DNA of 26,668 nucleotides. Origin: Pelagibacteraceae bacterium AG-339-N18 (GTDB taxonomy: Bacteria; Pseudomonadota; Alphaproteobacteria; Pelagibacterales; Pelagibacteraceae). Below the pieces are notes generated by a model. The model made no database searches and was not told the origin of the DNA. It worked only from the letters and a program-made list of their open reading frames with translations. A program made the position numbers and the translations under genes. How positions within the stretch are numbered: position 1 is the first letter of the stretch; each line of letters opens with the position of its first letter. Positions 1-7,227 of this stretch are shown here, piece by piece. Location: assembly GCA_003282055.1 (NCBI GenBank), contig QCAD01000004.1, forward strand, positions 1-26,668, read 5' to 3'.

Positions 1-1344
1 GACTTAAATATGATGATTTACCCTTTAACGATTGGAGCGGCTTGTTTAATAACTTCAATTATTGGTACCTTTTTTGTAAAACTTGGAAAAAATAATAATG
101 TAATGAATGCTTTATATAAAGGTTTCATTGTTTCAGCTATAGGATCATTAGTAATATTATGGCCTGTGACTGATCATGTAATTGGTTTTGTTAGCGAGTT
201 TACGGTAAATAACAAAACCTTTAATGGAAAGGATTTATATTATTGTGGTGTAATTGGTCTTGTGATCACCGGTTTATTAATTTGGATAACTGAATATTAT
301 ACTGGTACAGGTTACAGACCTGTTAAATCAGTGGCTTTATCCTCAACTACGGGTCATGGTACAAATGTTATCCAAGGTTTAGCTGTATCAATGGAAGCAA
401 CTGCTATTCCCGCTATTATAATTGTTGCGGGAATTTTAATTACAAATTCAATTGCAGGTTTATTTGGTATTGCAATAGCAGTCACAACTATGCTTGCACT
501 TGCAGGAATGGTCGTAGCTTTAGATGCTTATGGACCAGTAACTGATAATGCAGGTGGTATTGCAGAAATGTCGAATTTAGATAAAAAAGTTAGAAAAACA
601 ACAGATGCTTTAGATGCTGTTGGAAACACAACAAAAGCTGTAACAAAAGGTTATGCTATTGGGTCTGCAGGTTTGGGTGCTTTAGTTTTATTTGCAGCAT
701 ATACAGAGGATATCAAACATTTTTCGAAAGAAGCGGGATCTGCATTGGAGGGTATTGTAGTAACTTTCGACCTATCAAACCCTTATGTGGTTGTTGGATT
801 GTTGATAGGTGGAATGTTACCATATTTATTTGGATCAATGGGTATGCAAGCTGTTGGTAGAGCAGGTGGAGCTGTTGTTGTTGAAGTAAGAAGACAATTT
901 AAAAAATATCCAGGCATAATGAAGAGAAAACAAAAACCTGATTATGCAAAATTAGTTGATTTGTTGACTGTTGCAGCCATTAAGGAAATGATTATACCAT
1001 CATTGTTACCAGTTCTTTCTCCAGTAATTTTATATTTTATAATCTTATCAATAGGTGGACAAGTAGCTGCTCTTGCTTCAGTTGGTGCTATGTTATTAGG
1101 AGTTATTATAACAGGTCTTTTTGTTGCGGTATCTATGACAGCTGGTGGTGGTGCGTGGGATAACGCGAAAAAGTTTATTGAAGACGGAAATCATGGTGGC
1201 AAGGGATCAGAAGCACATAAAGCTGCAGTTACTGGTGATACTGTAGGTGACCCTTATAAAGATACAGCTGGTCCTGCGGTAAACCCTATGATTAAAATTA
1301 CAAATATTGTAGCATTATTATTATTAGCAGTCATCGCTGGTTAA
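1..1344 (+). CDS. hppA: Membrane-bound proton-translocating pyrophosphatase, C-terminal part
   Basis: The reading frame is open from base 1, so the gene starts outside the window; this is roughly the last two thirds of an integral membrane pump of about 700 residues. It couples pyrophosphate hydrolysis to proton export. Diagnostic segments are [17 protein letters not shown] (from about base 525), [13 protein letters not shown] (about base 622) and [18 protein letters not shown] near the end, separated by many hydrophobic spans. The lysine in GNTTKA (codon 634-636) is the residue that in this family marks the potassium-independent class; potassium-dependent enzymes usually have alanine there. 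Family assignment is certain; ion specificity (H+ rather than Na+) is inferred from that class. Confidence 0.96.
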   Translation, partial: DLNMMIYPLTIGAACLITSIIGTFFVKLGKNNNVMNALYKGFIVSAIGSLVILWPVTDHVIGFVSEFTVNNKTFNGKDLYYCGVIGLVITGLLIWITEYYTGTGYRPVKSVALSSTTGHGTNVIQGLAVSMEATAIPAIIIVAGILITNSIAGLFGIAIAVTTMLALAGMVVALDAYGPVTDNAGGIAEMSNLDKKVRKTTDALDAVGNTTKAVTKGYAIGSAGLGALVLFAAYTEDIKHFSKEAGSALEGIVVTFDLSNPYVVVGLLIGGMLPYLFGSMGMQAVGRAGGAVVVEVRRQFKKYPGIMKRKQKPDYAKLVDLLTVAAIKEMIIPSLLPVLSPVILYFIILSIGGQVAALASVGAMLLGVIITGLFVAVSMTAGGGAWDNAKKFIEDGNHGGKGSEAHKAAVTGDTVGDPYKDTAGPAVNPMIKITNIVALLLLAVIAG

Positions 1345-1345
1345 C

Positions 1346-1816
1346 TTATTTTCCAATTAATGATCCTCTTTTTTTGCCAAGTGGATCATTAATTTTTGCC
1401 CTTACACCTGATAAAGTTTTATAGATAAAAGATTCTTTACCAACATCAACATTAGTAATTTTTTTTGAAAAATCCATTTTATTAAGATCTTGCTTGTTAA
1501 AAAATTTTTTACTTACCAACATACCTCTATCATTTACTTCAAGTAATAAAACATTATTTGTGATTAATTTTTTTTTACCTAATCTGTGTAATTTTGAATT
1601 AGATGTTTTCCTTTCTAGATAAAACATAACTTTATTATCAAAATAACTTGTGGATGAAGCTGGACCAAGTAGTTTTTCAATTTCGTTAATATTTGTACTA
1701 TCTACTAATAGTTTTTTGCTTTTTACCTCTAAGTTATGGATACCATGATGATTAACAACTTTATTCAATTTACAACTAGTTAAAAAAATTGTTAAAATGA
1801 TTAATAAAATTTTCAT
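1346..1816 (-). CDS. bamE: BamE/OmlA-family outer-membrane lipoprotein
   Basis: A 156-residue protein with a lipoprotein signal: a hydrophobic start followed by LTSC, with the lipidated cysteine at residue 15. After it comes a short BamE/SmpA-like domain, including the family-typical stretch DSTNINEIEKLLGPASSTSYFDNKVMFY in which a helix leads into a GPAS-type turn and beta strands. BamE is an accessory lipoprotein of the BAM complex that inserts beta-barrel proteins. The C-terminal third is basic and less typical. Its start codon is only 3 bases from the start of the divergent chaperone gene, an arrangement shared with other alphaproteobacteria. The symbol rests on domain type and neighbourhood. 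Confidence 0.8.
   Translation of the reverse strand: MKILLIILTIFLTSCKLNKVVNHHGIHNLEVKSKKLLVDSTNINEIEKLLGPASSTSYFDNKVMFYLERKTSNSKLHRLGKKKLITNNVLLLEVNDRGMLVSKKFFNKQDLNKMDFSKKITNVDVGKESFIYKTLSGVRAKINDPLGKKRGSLIGK
1356..1397 (+). terminator. Likely Rho-independent terminator of hppA, inside the convergent gene
   Basis: ATTAATGATCC at 1356-1366 and GGATCATTAAT at 1383-1393 form a perfect 11-bp stem with a 16-base loop, followed by a run of T (1393-1397) in the plus direction. It lies about 12 bases after the hppA stop codon, but within the 3' coding end of the minus-strand lipoprotein gene. Read on the minus strand the stem is not followed by a U-run, so it serves the plus strand. Confidence 0.6.
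1769..1798 (+). promoter_or_regulatory. Possible promoter of the chaperone-rpmF-plsX operon
   Basis: TTTACA (1769-1774), an 18-base spacer and TAAAAT (1793-1798) would start transcription about 15 bases before the ATG at 1820. It lies inside the divergent lipoprotein gene because only 3 bases separate the two start codons. In DNA this AT-rich such matches arise easily. Confidence 0.3.
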
Positions 1817-1819
1817 GTA

Positions 1820-2281
1820 ATGAATTATATTTATCTTTATAACAATTTAATTAAATTAACTACAAATAAATTACTTTATGAAAAGCTTGGTAATCAAGAT
1901 ACTTTTAATGATAGATTAATAATATTTCTTTTTCATTTTGCTATTTTTTTGAAAGTTTTTAAAAATAAAGATAATGAGAAAAAACTTCAAGAAATTTATG
2001 ATTTTAATTTTAGACAACTTGAATTAAGTATTAGAGAAATTGGTTATGGTGATCAATCTATTAATAAGAAAATGAAAGATTATATAAATTTATTTCATGC
2101 CATTGTTTCGGATATTCATTTTTGGGACAGTCTAAGTTTGGACAAAAAGAAGGATATAATTTCTAAGTTTCTAGAAAATTTTAAAAATATTGATGATTTA
2201 GTTGAGTATTTTGATGAATTTTTTAAGGATTTATCAAAAAAAACTTTAAATTCTTATTTAAAAAGTGTAATTAATCTTTAG
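1820..2281 (+). CDS. Ubiquinol-cytochrome c chaperone family protein (CBP3-like)
   Basis: A 153-residue soluble protein matching the ubiquinol-cytochrome c chaperone family (relatives of mitochondrial Cbp3/UQCC1), which helps assemble cytochrome bc1. The recognisable part is the helical centre, with [20 protein letters not shown] (about residues 29-48) and the segment around [24 protein letters not shown] (about 67-90), where relatives carry a conserved EMGVGD-like signature. It is a little shorter than typical alphaproteobacterial members. It is the first gene of a run in which rpmF follows after 2 bases. In many alphaproteobacteria a DUF177 (YceD) gene sits between these two; none fits here. 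Confidence 0.8.
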   Translation: MNYIYLYNNLIKLTTNKLLYEKLGNQDTFNDRLIIFLFHFAIFLKVFKNKDNEKKLQEIYDFNFRQLELSIREIGYGDQSINKKMKDYINLFHAIVSDIHFWDSLSLDKKKDIISKFLENFKNIDDLVEYFDEFFKDLSKKTLNSYLKSVINL

Positions 2282-2283
2282 CT

Positions 2284-2466
2284 ATGGCTGTACCTAAACG
2301 AAAACAAACTCCGTCAAGAACGGGCATGAGAAGATCCCAAAATATGAAATTTTCAACCAAAAATGTTGTTGAGGATAAAAAAACAGGGGAATATAGACTG
2401 TCTCATCATTTAGATTTAAAAACAGGTATGTATAAGGGTCGTCAAGTTATAGACCCCAAGGACTAA
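2284..2466 (+). CDS. rpmF: 50S ribosomal protein L32
   Basis: A 60-residue basic protein beginning [20 protein letters not shown], the hallmark N-terminus of bacterial L32, ending in the alphaproteobacterial form GRQVIDPKD. It lacks the zinc-binding cysteines of some L32 proteins, as usual in this class. It lies 2 bases after the chaperone gene and 18 bases before plsX; the rpmF-plsX pairing is one of the most conserved in bacteria, linking a ribosomal protein with phospholipid synthesis. Confidence 0.97.
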   Translation: MAVPKRKQTPSRTGMRRSQNMKFSTKNVVEDKKTGEYRLSHHLDLKTGMYKGRQVIDPKD

Positions 2467-2484
2467 AACAACTAATATTTAATA

Positions 2485-3486
2485 ATGTCTGATTTTGTAA
2501 AAATTGCAGTTGATGCAATGGGTGGAGATAACTCACCAAAAAAAATTATTGAAGGCATCATTCACAATCACAAAAAAAACAAGGATATTTTTTTTAAAAT
2601 ATTTGGAGAAAAGAATAAGATTGAAACGATAATAGATAAAAAAATTAATAAAAATTCATATGAAATAATTCACACTGAAAATATTGTTCTAAGCTCTGAC
2701 AGCCCACTAGAGGCAGCAAAAAAAGGAAAAAATACAAGTATGTGGCTAGCTATAGAAAGCGTAAAAAAAAAAGATGCAGATATAGTTATTTCTGCTGGTA
2801 ATACTGGAGCTTTATTGGTCATAGCAAAATTAAATTTAAATATGATAGAAAATATTGATAAACCAGCGTTATCTGCACTCTGGCCAAATAAAAATGGAAT
2901 GAGTGTAGTTTTAGATTTGGGTGCAAATATTGAGTGTAGTTCTAAAAACTTGTTTGATTTTTCGATAATGGGTGCATCTTTATACACCTCTCTTTACCCA
3001 AACGAAAAACCAAATATTGGTTTATTAAATATTGGATCTGAGGAATTAAAAGGCAGTGAAACAATTAAAGAAACATTTCAAATTTTAAATGAAAAAAAAT
3101 CAAATAATTACAATTTTGCTGGGTATATAGAAGGTAATCAAATAATGGACGGTGATATTAACGTTATAATTTCTGACGGATTTACTGGAAATATTGCATT
3201 AAAAACTGCTGAAGGGACGGCAAATTTTATAGTCCAAGAGTTAAAAAAAACAATGACAAATTCAATTCTAGGTAAACTTTCCGCTTTTTTAAATTTTGCA
3301 AACTTAAATAAATTTAAAAAACGTTTGGACCCAAGGTTATACAACGGTGCAATATTTTTAGGATTAGACTCACCGGTTGTTAAAAGTCATGGAGGGACAG
3401 ATTTTATTGGTTTTTCAAATTCTTTAGATGTTTGTAATAAAATAGTTAAAGGGAACTTAATAGAAAAAATAAAACGGAATATTTAA
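2485..3486 (+). CDS. plsX: Phosphate acyltransferase PlsX
   Basis: A 333-residue soluble or peripheral enzyme that converts acyl-ACP and phosphate to acyl-phosphate, the donor used by PlsY in the first step of phospholipid synthesis. The N-terminus IAVDAMGGDNSPKKIIEG, the internal SAGNTGALLV, the LDLGANIEC segment and the C-terminal PVVKSHGGTD are PlsX signatures in the usual order, and the length is normal. It ends 2 bases before ihfA. In many relatives fabH follows plsX; here it is absent from the operon. Confidence 0.97.
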   Translation: MSDFVKIAVDAMGGDNSPKKIIEGIIHNHKKNKDIFFKIFGEKNKIETIIDKKINKNSYEIIHTENIVLSSDSPLEAAKKGKNTSMWLAIESVKKKDADIVISAGNTGALLVIAKLNLNMIENIDKPALSALWPNKNGMSVVLDLGANIECSSKNLFDFSIMGASLYTSLYPNEKPNIGLLNIGSEELKGSETIKETFQILNEKKSNNYNFAGYIEGNQIMDGDINVIISDGFTGNIALKTAEGTANFIVQELKKTMTNSILGKLSAFLNFANLNKFKKRLDPRLYNGAIFLGLDSPVVKSHGGTDFIGFSNSLDVCNKIVKGNLIEKIKRNI

Positions 3487-3488
3487 AG

Positions 3489-3782
3489 ATGAGAATAAAT
3501 TTAACTAAAAAAGACCTGGTTAATATAATCTATATGCAATTAGGTTTCTCGAAGCAAGTAACAGAAAGTCTTTTGAATGATTTTTTAAATATGATAGTTC
3601 TTAATATTAAAAATGAAAAAAAACTAAAGTTATCTAAATTTGGAACATTTACAATTAGGGAAAAAAAATCTCGCATTGGAAGAAATCCAAAAACAAAAGA
3701 ATCAAAGTTAATTTCAAGCAGAAACGTTGTGCTATTTAAACCATCTAAAGAATTTAAAGAATTTATTAATTTAAAAAAATGA
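3489..3782 (+). CDS. ihfA: Integration host factor, alpha-type (HU/IHF family)
   Basis: A 97-residue DNA-bending protein. It has the helical dimerisation part (LTKKDLVNIIYMQLGFSKQ), the saddle strand LKLSKFGTFTIREKKSR, and the intercalating arm tip GRNPKTKE, with the proline that kinks DNA. A MerR-type gene directly downstream supports the IhfA assignment over HU or IhfB. The stop overlaps the next start (ATGA, 3779-3782), suggesting translational coupling. The strict alpha/beta distinction rests on gene order. Confidence 0.9.
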   Translation: MRINLTKKDLVNIIYMQLGFSKQVTESLLNDFLNMIVLNIKNEKKLKLSKFGTFTIREKKSRIGRNPKTKESKLISSRNVVLFKPSKEFKEFINLKK

Positions 3783-4162
3783 CTGATAAATTTGATACAG
3801 CTTATAAAACAATAGGTGAAGTAACAAAAATACTTAAACTTAAATCAAAGAAAAGCGGATCTTTACCCACTCACACTGTTCGTTTTTGGGAAAAACAATT
3901 CAAGCAAGTAAAACCAAAAATTTTCAACTCTAATAGAAGGTATTATGACCAAAAAACTGTCAATGTTTTAAAAAAGATCAAGTTTCTTCTCAAAGATCAA
4001 GGTATGACAATAAATGGAGTTAAAAATATCTTGGATAATAATGAAAATAAAGAAACTTTAAATCTTGACGAAATTTCAAATAATTCTATAAAAGCTGAAA
4101 ATCTTAAAAATAAATTAATTAGGATTAATAAAATTGTTAAAAACTTAAAAAGTTACAAATAA
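3779..4162 (+). CDS. MerR-family transcriptional regulator
   Basis: A 127-residue protein with an N-terminal winged helix of MerR type: YKTIGEVTKILKL (helix-turn-helix), then HTVRFWEKQFKQVKPK and RRYYDQKTVNVLKKIKFLL (wing and second helix pair), followed by QGMTINGVKNIL. The C-terminal 40 residues look like a helical dimerisation tail with no effector-binding domain or metal-binding cysteines. The ihfA-merR pair is conserved in Alphaproteobacteria; the ligand and targets of this regulator are unknown. It overlaps ihfA by 4 bases and rpmG by 1 (TAATG). Confidence 0.88.
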   Translation: MTDKFDTAYKTIGEVTKILKLKSKKSGSLPTHTVRFWEKQFKQVKPKIFNSNRRYYDQKTVNVLKKIKFLLKDQGMTINGVKNILDNNENKETLNLDEISNNSIKAENLKNKLIRINKIVKNLKSYK

Positions 4163-4353
4163 TGGCAAAAAAAACCCATGTAAAAGTTAGATTGGTTCCA
4201 GAGAGCAAGCCTGACAGCCCTTTTTTTTATTATGTAAAAAAACCAGCTGGTGGTGAAAAAGCTAAGGTAAAATTATCGGCGCGTAAGTATAATCCAGATA
4301 CAAAAAAGCATGAACTATTTGTAGAAAAAAAACTGCCACCGCATAGCAAATAA
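4162..4353 (+). CDS. rpmG: 50S ribosomal protein L33
   Basis: A 63-residue basic protein with the L33 pattern: MAKKTHVKVRLVPES, then FFYYVKKP, KVKLSARKYNPDTKKHELFVEKKL. It is several residues longer than the usual 55, with an insertion around PAGGEKA and an extended tail, and has no CxxC zinc motif. Its start overlaps the stop of the MerR gene by one base, so it is probably the last gene of the operon that began at 1820. Finding a second small ribosomal protein in the run fits growth-rate-linked expression. Confidence 0.93.
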   Translation: MAKKTHVKVRLVPESKPDSPFFYYVKKPAGGEKAKVKLSARKYNPDTKKHELFVEKKLPPHSK

Positions 4354-4644
4354 CTATTTTTTTTTGAAATTTCTTTTTTCGTATTCTATGTAAGACCAAA
4401 TCATATTTTTCCAGATACGATTAGTAATTTTGGGATCAATATTGTTTGAGATCGATTTTTTCCTAATATTTTTTAAAATAATTTTAATTCTTTTATTGTC
4501 GATAATTTGATTTTTTTTATCTTTTAACTTAAGGACCTTTTTTACAAGATTTGTTCTTTTTTTTATAATTTTTATAAGTGAATTGTCTAATTTATCTAAT
4601 TCTAATCTTATTTTATTAAGTTTTTTCCTATTCAATGGCGACAT
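4354..4644 (-). CDS. Chorismate mutase, AroQ type
   Basis: A 96-residue all-helical protein with the AroQ layout: a first long helix (KLNKIRLELDKLDNSLIKIIKKRTNLVKKVLKLKD) that carries the conserved arginines and lysine of the active site, a short middle segment with the equivalent of the DxxR motif (DNKRIKIILKNI), and a last helix. Chorismate mutase makes prephenate for phenylalanine and tyrosine. It is a stand-alone domain, not fused to prephenate dehydratase. It converges exactly with rpmG, with no base between the stop codons. The sequence is lysine-rich and divergent, so the active-site assignment is by pattern only. Confidence 0.82.
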   Translation of the reverse strand: MSPLNRKKLNKIRLELDKLDNSLIKIIKKRTNLVKKVLKLKDKKNQIIDNKRIKIILKNIRKKSISNNIDPKITNRIWKNMIWSYIEYEKRNFKKK

Positions 4645-4652
4645 TTATCTAT

Positions 4653-4680
4653 TTGGATAATTTTAAAATTATTATATTTA
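4653..4680 (+). promoter_or_regulatory. Possible ctaA promoter giving a nearly leaderless mRNA
   Basis: TTGGAT (4653-4658), a 16-base spacer and TATTTA (4675-4680) place the expected start of transcription at about the ATG (4688). No Shine-Dalgarno sequence is visible. The 9 bases ATCCAGGCA at 4680-4688 recur at the rplM start. Confidence 0.35.
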
Positions 4681-4687
4681 TCCAGGC

Positions 4688-5704
4688 ATGTATACACTAA
4701 ATACTAAAATTAATAACTATTTAGCAACTTGGTTGATTACAATGTTTTGCATCGTATCAATTATGATTATTGTTGGTGGTTTAACAAGACTCACTGATTC
4801 TGGTCTATCTATAACAGAATGGGAATTATTTTCTGGTTTTTTTCCACCACTTAATAAAAATGAGTGGTTAATTTATTTTGATCTTTATAAAAAAATACCT
4901 GAATTTAAACTGCAAAATTATGATATGACTCTACAAGAGTTCAAAATAATTTTTTGGTGGGAATGGGCTCATCGTTTTCTTGGTAGATTAATAGGTATTG
5001 GATATATATTACCACTTATATATTTCTCTTTTAAGATAAAATTCTCTAAGTTAATTAATTTGTATTTTATTTTTTTACTTATATGTTTCCAGGGTTTTTT
5101 GGGTTGGTATATGGTTAGTAGTGGACTAGTTGATAGAATTGATGTCAGTCACTTTAGACTTTCTGCACATTTGCTTATTGCCTTTTTTATTTTATCTTTA
5201 ATTTATTGGAATTATTTAAACTTAGTCAATGTAAAAAAAATTTCTTGTAAATTAAATATAATTATTCCATTATCCTTTTTAATTTTGATCTTTATACAAA
5301 TTTCATTTGGCGCATTTGTATCAGGTATGGATGCTGGTAAAATTTATAACTCTTGGCCTTTAATGGGATATTCTTACTTTCCAAATGATAATAACATAGA
5401 GAATTTATTCCAAATTAGTGCCTTAAGTGATCCATCTTTAGTGCAATTCATACATCGTAATTTAGCTTATGCTATTGGGATATTTTATCTAATTATTTTT
5501 TATAAGATTTATAAAAATAAAATGTATGATTTATATAAGGCTATTAATTATTTAGGCTTCTTTATAATTTTACAAATTATTTTAGGTATTCTGACAATTT
5601 TAAATGGTGCGCAGATTTATATCGCATCTTTGCATCAAATTAGTTCAATTTTTTTAATCAGTTCTTGTATTTACTTTTACTATATAAATTCAAAGATTAA
5701 CTAA
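4688..5704 (+). CDS. ctaA: Heme A synthase (CtaA/Cox15 type)
   Basis: A 338-residue integral membrane protein with about eight hydrophobic helices. It oxidises the C8 methyl of heme O to give heme A for cytochrome c oxidase, and acts in the inner membrane. Signatures in order: GGLTRLTDSGLSITEW after the first helix (the Cox15-like, proteobacterial form), WWEWAHRFLGR with the first heme-binding histidine, SHFRLSAHL, then IHRNLAYAIG and SLHQISS in the second half, giving the paired histidines expected. It overlaps the convergent metY by 8 bases at the 3' ends. The start codon was chosen because it precedes the first helix. Confidence 0.96.
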   Translation: MYTLNTKINNYLATWLITMFCIVSIMIIVGGLTRLTDSGLSITEWELFSGFFPPLNKNEWLIYFDLYKKIPEFKLQNYDMTLQEFKIIFWWEWAHRFLGRLIGIGYILPLIYFSFKIKFSKLINLYFIFLLICFQGFLGWYMVSSGLVDRIDVSHFRLSAHLLIAFFILSLIYWNYLNLVNVKKISCKLNIIIPLSFLILIFIQISFGAFVSGMDAGKIYNSWPLMGYSYFPNDNNIENLFQISALSDPSLVQFIHRNLAYAIGIFYLIIFYKIYKNKMYDLYKAINYLGFFIILQIILGILTILNGAQIYIASLHQISSIFLISSCIYFYYINSKIN

Positions 5705-7025
5705 CTGCTTTTAATTTACCCTTTGACGATTTGTTCAAAGCTTGATCTAAATCTTCTATTATATCATCTATGTGTTCTATACCTATACATAACCTTACAT
5801 AACCTTGCGTAACACCTGATGCAGCAAGTTGTTTTTTATTCAATTGACTATGAGTAGTACTAGCAGGGTGAGTAGCCAAGCTTCTTGCGTCCCCAATGTT
5901 AGCAACATGATAAAACATTTTTAAAGACTCTATAAATTTTTTACCAGCCTCAATACCTCCTTTAAGCTCAACACCAACCATTGCACCATTTCCACCACTT
6001 AAATACTTTTTAGCTCTATCCGATATTTTTTTTTCATGTTTGGTGGAATAAATCACTTTTGATATTTCTTTATGTTTAGATAGAAATTCAACAACTTTGC
6101 TTGCATTTGCGCAGTGTTGTTTCATTCTTAAAGCACATGTTTCAAGGCCTTGAATTATAGAAAAAGCATTATCGGGTGCTAAAGATGAACCAAGATCTCT
6201 CAATAAACATACCCTGGCTCTAACAGCAAATGGTATATTTGCACCAGTTAATTCGGGCACAGCTTTACCCCATATAACATCCCCATAGCTTGGATCAGGC
6301 TCATTGAACAAAGGTTGCCTTTTTGGATCAGCTGTCCAATCAAAGTTCCCCCCATCAACTATACTACCTGCTACGACAGTGCCGTGACCTCCAATATATT
6401 TTGTTAGAGAATGAATTGTAATAGCAGCTCCATGCTCAATTGGTTTACATATAATTGGGGCAGCAGTATTATCCATGATCAATGGTATATTGTATTTTTT
6501 TCCTATATCTGAAACTTCTTTTATTGGAAAAACTCTTAAGTAAGGATTAGGTAAAGTCTCACCATAGAAAGCACGTGTATTTTTATCAATAAGTTTTTCA
6601 AAATTATAGGGATCAACTGGATCAGCATATCTTATTTCAATCCCTAATTTACTTAAGGTATTAGTAAAAAGAGAGACCGTTCCTCCATATAGATCAGTTG
6701 AACTAACAATATTATCGCCTGCTTGAGCTACGTTCAAAACAGCAAAGGTTGAAGCCGTTTGCCCAGATGAAACTGTTAGGCAAGCTAAACCTCCCTCTAA
6801 TTCAGCTAATCTTTTTTCCAAAACATCGTTAGTTGGATTCATTATTCTTGTGTAAATATTTCCAAACTCTTCAAGTCTAAAAAGCTTAGCTGCATGCTCG
6901 GTGTTATCAAATTGGTATGCAGTTGTTCTATAAATTGGTACAGTTACGGCGTTAGTTGCTGGATCCTTTCTATACTCACCACCGTGTAAACCAATGGTTT
7001 CCGGATTATTCCTTTTTTTTTTCAT
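5697..7025 (-). CDS. metY: O-acetylhomoserine sulfhydrylase/aminocarboxypropyltransferase
   Basis: A 442-residue cytosolic PLP enzyme of the Cys/Met metabolism family. It joins O-acetylhomoserine with sulfide (to homocysteine) or methanethiol (to methionine). Visible features: YTRIMNPTNDVLEKRLAELEGG, SSGQTAS (phosphate binding), DNTAAP (the aspartate that contacts the PLP ring) and SLTKYIGGHG with the Schiff-base lysine at about residue 209. Length and the long insert NFDWTADPKRQPLFNEPDPSYG fit MetY rather than MetB or MetC. A good ribosome site, AGGAG (7030-7034), lies 4 bases before the ATG, inside the SAM-V-like element, so translation is likely SAM-controlled. Confidence 0.95.
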   Translation of the reverse strand: MKKKRNNPETIGLHGGEYRKDPATNAVTVPIYRTTAYQFDNTEHAAKLFRLEEFGNIYTRIMNPTNDVLEKRLAELEGGLACLTVSSGQTASTFAVLNVAQAGDNIVSSTDLYGGTVSLFTNTLSKLGIEIRYADPVDPYNFEKLIDKNTRAFYGETLPNPYLRVFPIKEVSDIGKKYNIPLIMDNTAAPIICKPIEHGAAITIHSLTKYIGGHGTVVAGSIVDGGNFDWTADPKRQPLFNEPDPSYGDVIWGKAVPELTGANIPFAVRARVCLLRDLGSSLAPDNAFSIIQGLETCALRMKQHCANASKVVEFLSKHKEISKVIYSTKHEKKISDRAKKYLSGGNGAMVGVELKGGIEAGKKFIESLKMFYHVANIGDARSLATHPASTTHSQLNKKQLAASGVTQGYVRLCIGIEHIDDIIEDLDQALNKSSKGKLKAVS

Positions 7026-7029
7026 TCTA

Positions 7030-7083
7030 CTCCTTTTTTAGTGCTTTTACTTTTGTAAGGCGCACAATAAAGTTCAAATGCCT
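7030..7083 (-). promoter_or_regulatory. SAM-V type riboswitch controlling metY translation
   Basis: On the minus strand the leader reads GGC (7082-7080), ATTTGA (7079-7074), TATTG (7069-7065), GCC (7061-7059), an internal hairpin TTAC-AAAA-GTAA (7058-7047), then GCAC (7044-7041) and CTAAAAAAGGAG. GGC/GCC and GTGC/GCAC pair, and CUUU in the loop can pair with AAAG next to the ribosome site. This is the H-type pseudoknot core of SAM-II and SAM-V aptamers, with AGGAG occluded when SAM is bound. SAM-V elements are known from marine SAR11-type bacteria in front of methionine genes. Inferred by reading, not by a covariance model. Confidence 0.82.
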
Positions 7084-7103
7084 ACCGAATTTGTTTGATG
7101 TTT

Positions 7104-7143
7104 TCCTCTTTAGCTGTTAGCCCGCAATAGGATCAAATCGGCA
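7104..7143 (-). promoter_or_regulatory. SAM-II type riboswitch upstream of the SAM-V element
   Basis: Minus-strand order: GCC (7142-7140), ATTTGA (7138-7133), CC, TATTGC (7129-7124), GGGC, a short joining segment, then GCTAAAGAGG (7114-7105). The SAM-II consensus is a GC stem whose loop holds AUUUa...C..UAUUGC, followed by GCUAAAaaGG that pairs back with the loop; the order and most of the conserved words match. The same words occur again 60 bases downstream in the SAM-V element, so the metY leader appears to carry two aptamers in tandem. The stem is short (GCC/GGC). Confidence 0.7.
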
Positions 7144-7148
7144 TCATC

Positions 7149-7176
7149 AATATAACAAAAAAAAGGCCTAAAACAA
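7149..7176 (-). promoter_or_regulatory. Possible metY promoter
   Basis: On the minus strand TTGTTT (7176-7171), a 16-base spacer and TATATT (7154-7149) would start transcription at about 7142, precisely at the first stem of the SAM-II element. The spacer contains a T8 run. Confidence 0.4.
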
Positions 7177-7189
7177 TATAAATATCAAT

Positions 7190-7217
7190 TTGACTTTACA
7201 CTTATTAATAGTATTAA
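7190..7217 (+). promoter_or_regulatory. Probable promoter of rplM-rpsI
   Basis: TTGACT (7190-7195), a 16-base spacer and TATTAA (7212-7217) lie just before rplM. Transcription would begin about 4 bases before the ATG at 7228, leaving almost no leader and no Shine-Dalgarno sequence. ATCCAGGCA at 7217-7225 is shared with the ctaA start region. Confidence 0.5.
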
Positions 7218-7227
7218 TCCAGGCACA

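Noticed and set aside
2670..3344. Antisense reading frames across plsX (and similar ones over hom, GT4, glpX and metG)
   Set aside because: They lie entirely within strongly supported genes on the other strand, have no recognisable family and only mirror AT-rich coding sequence.
7030..7110. A terminator between the SAM-II element and metY
   Set aside because: There is no GC-rich stem followed by a U-run on the minus strand between the two aptamers, so a simple transcription-termination mechanism for SAM-II is not visible.
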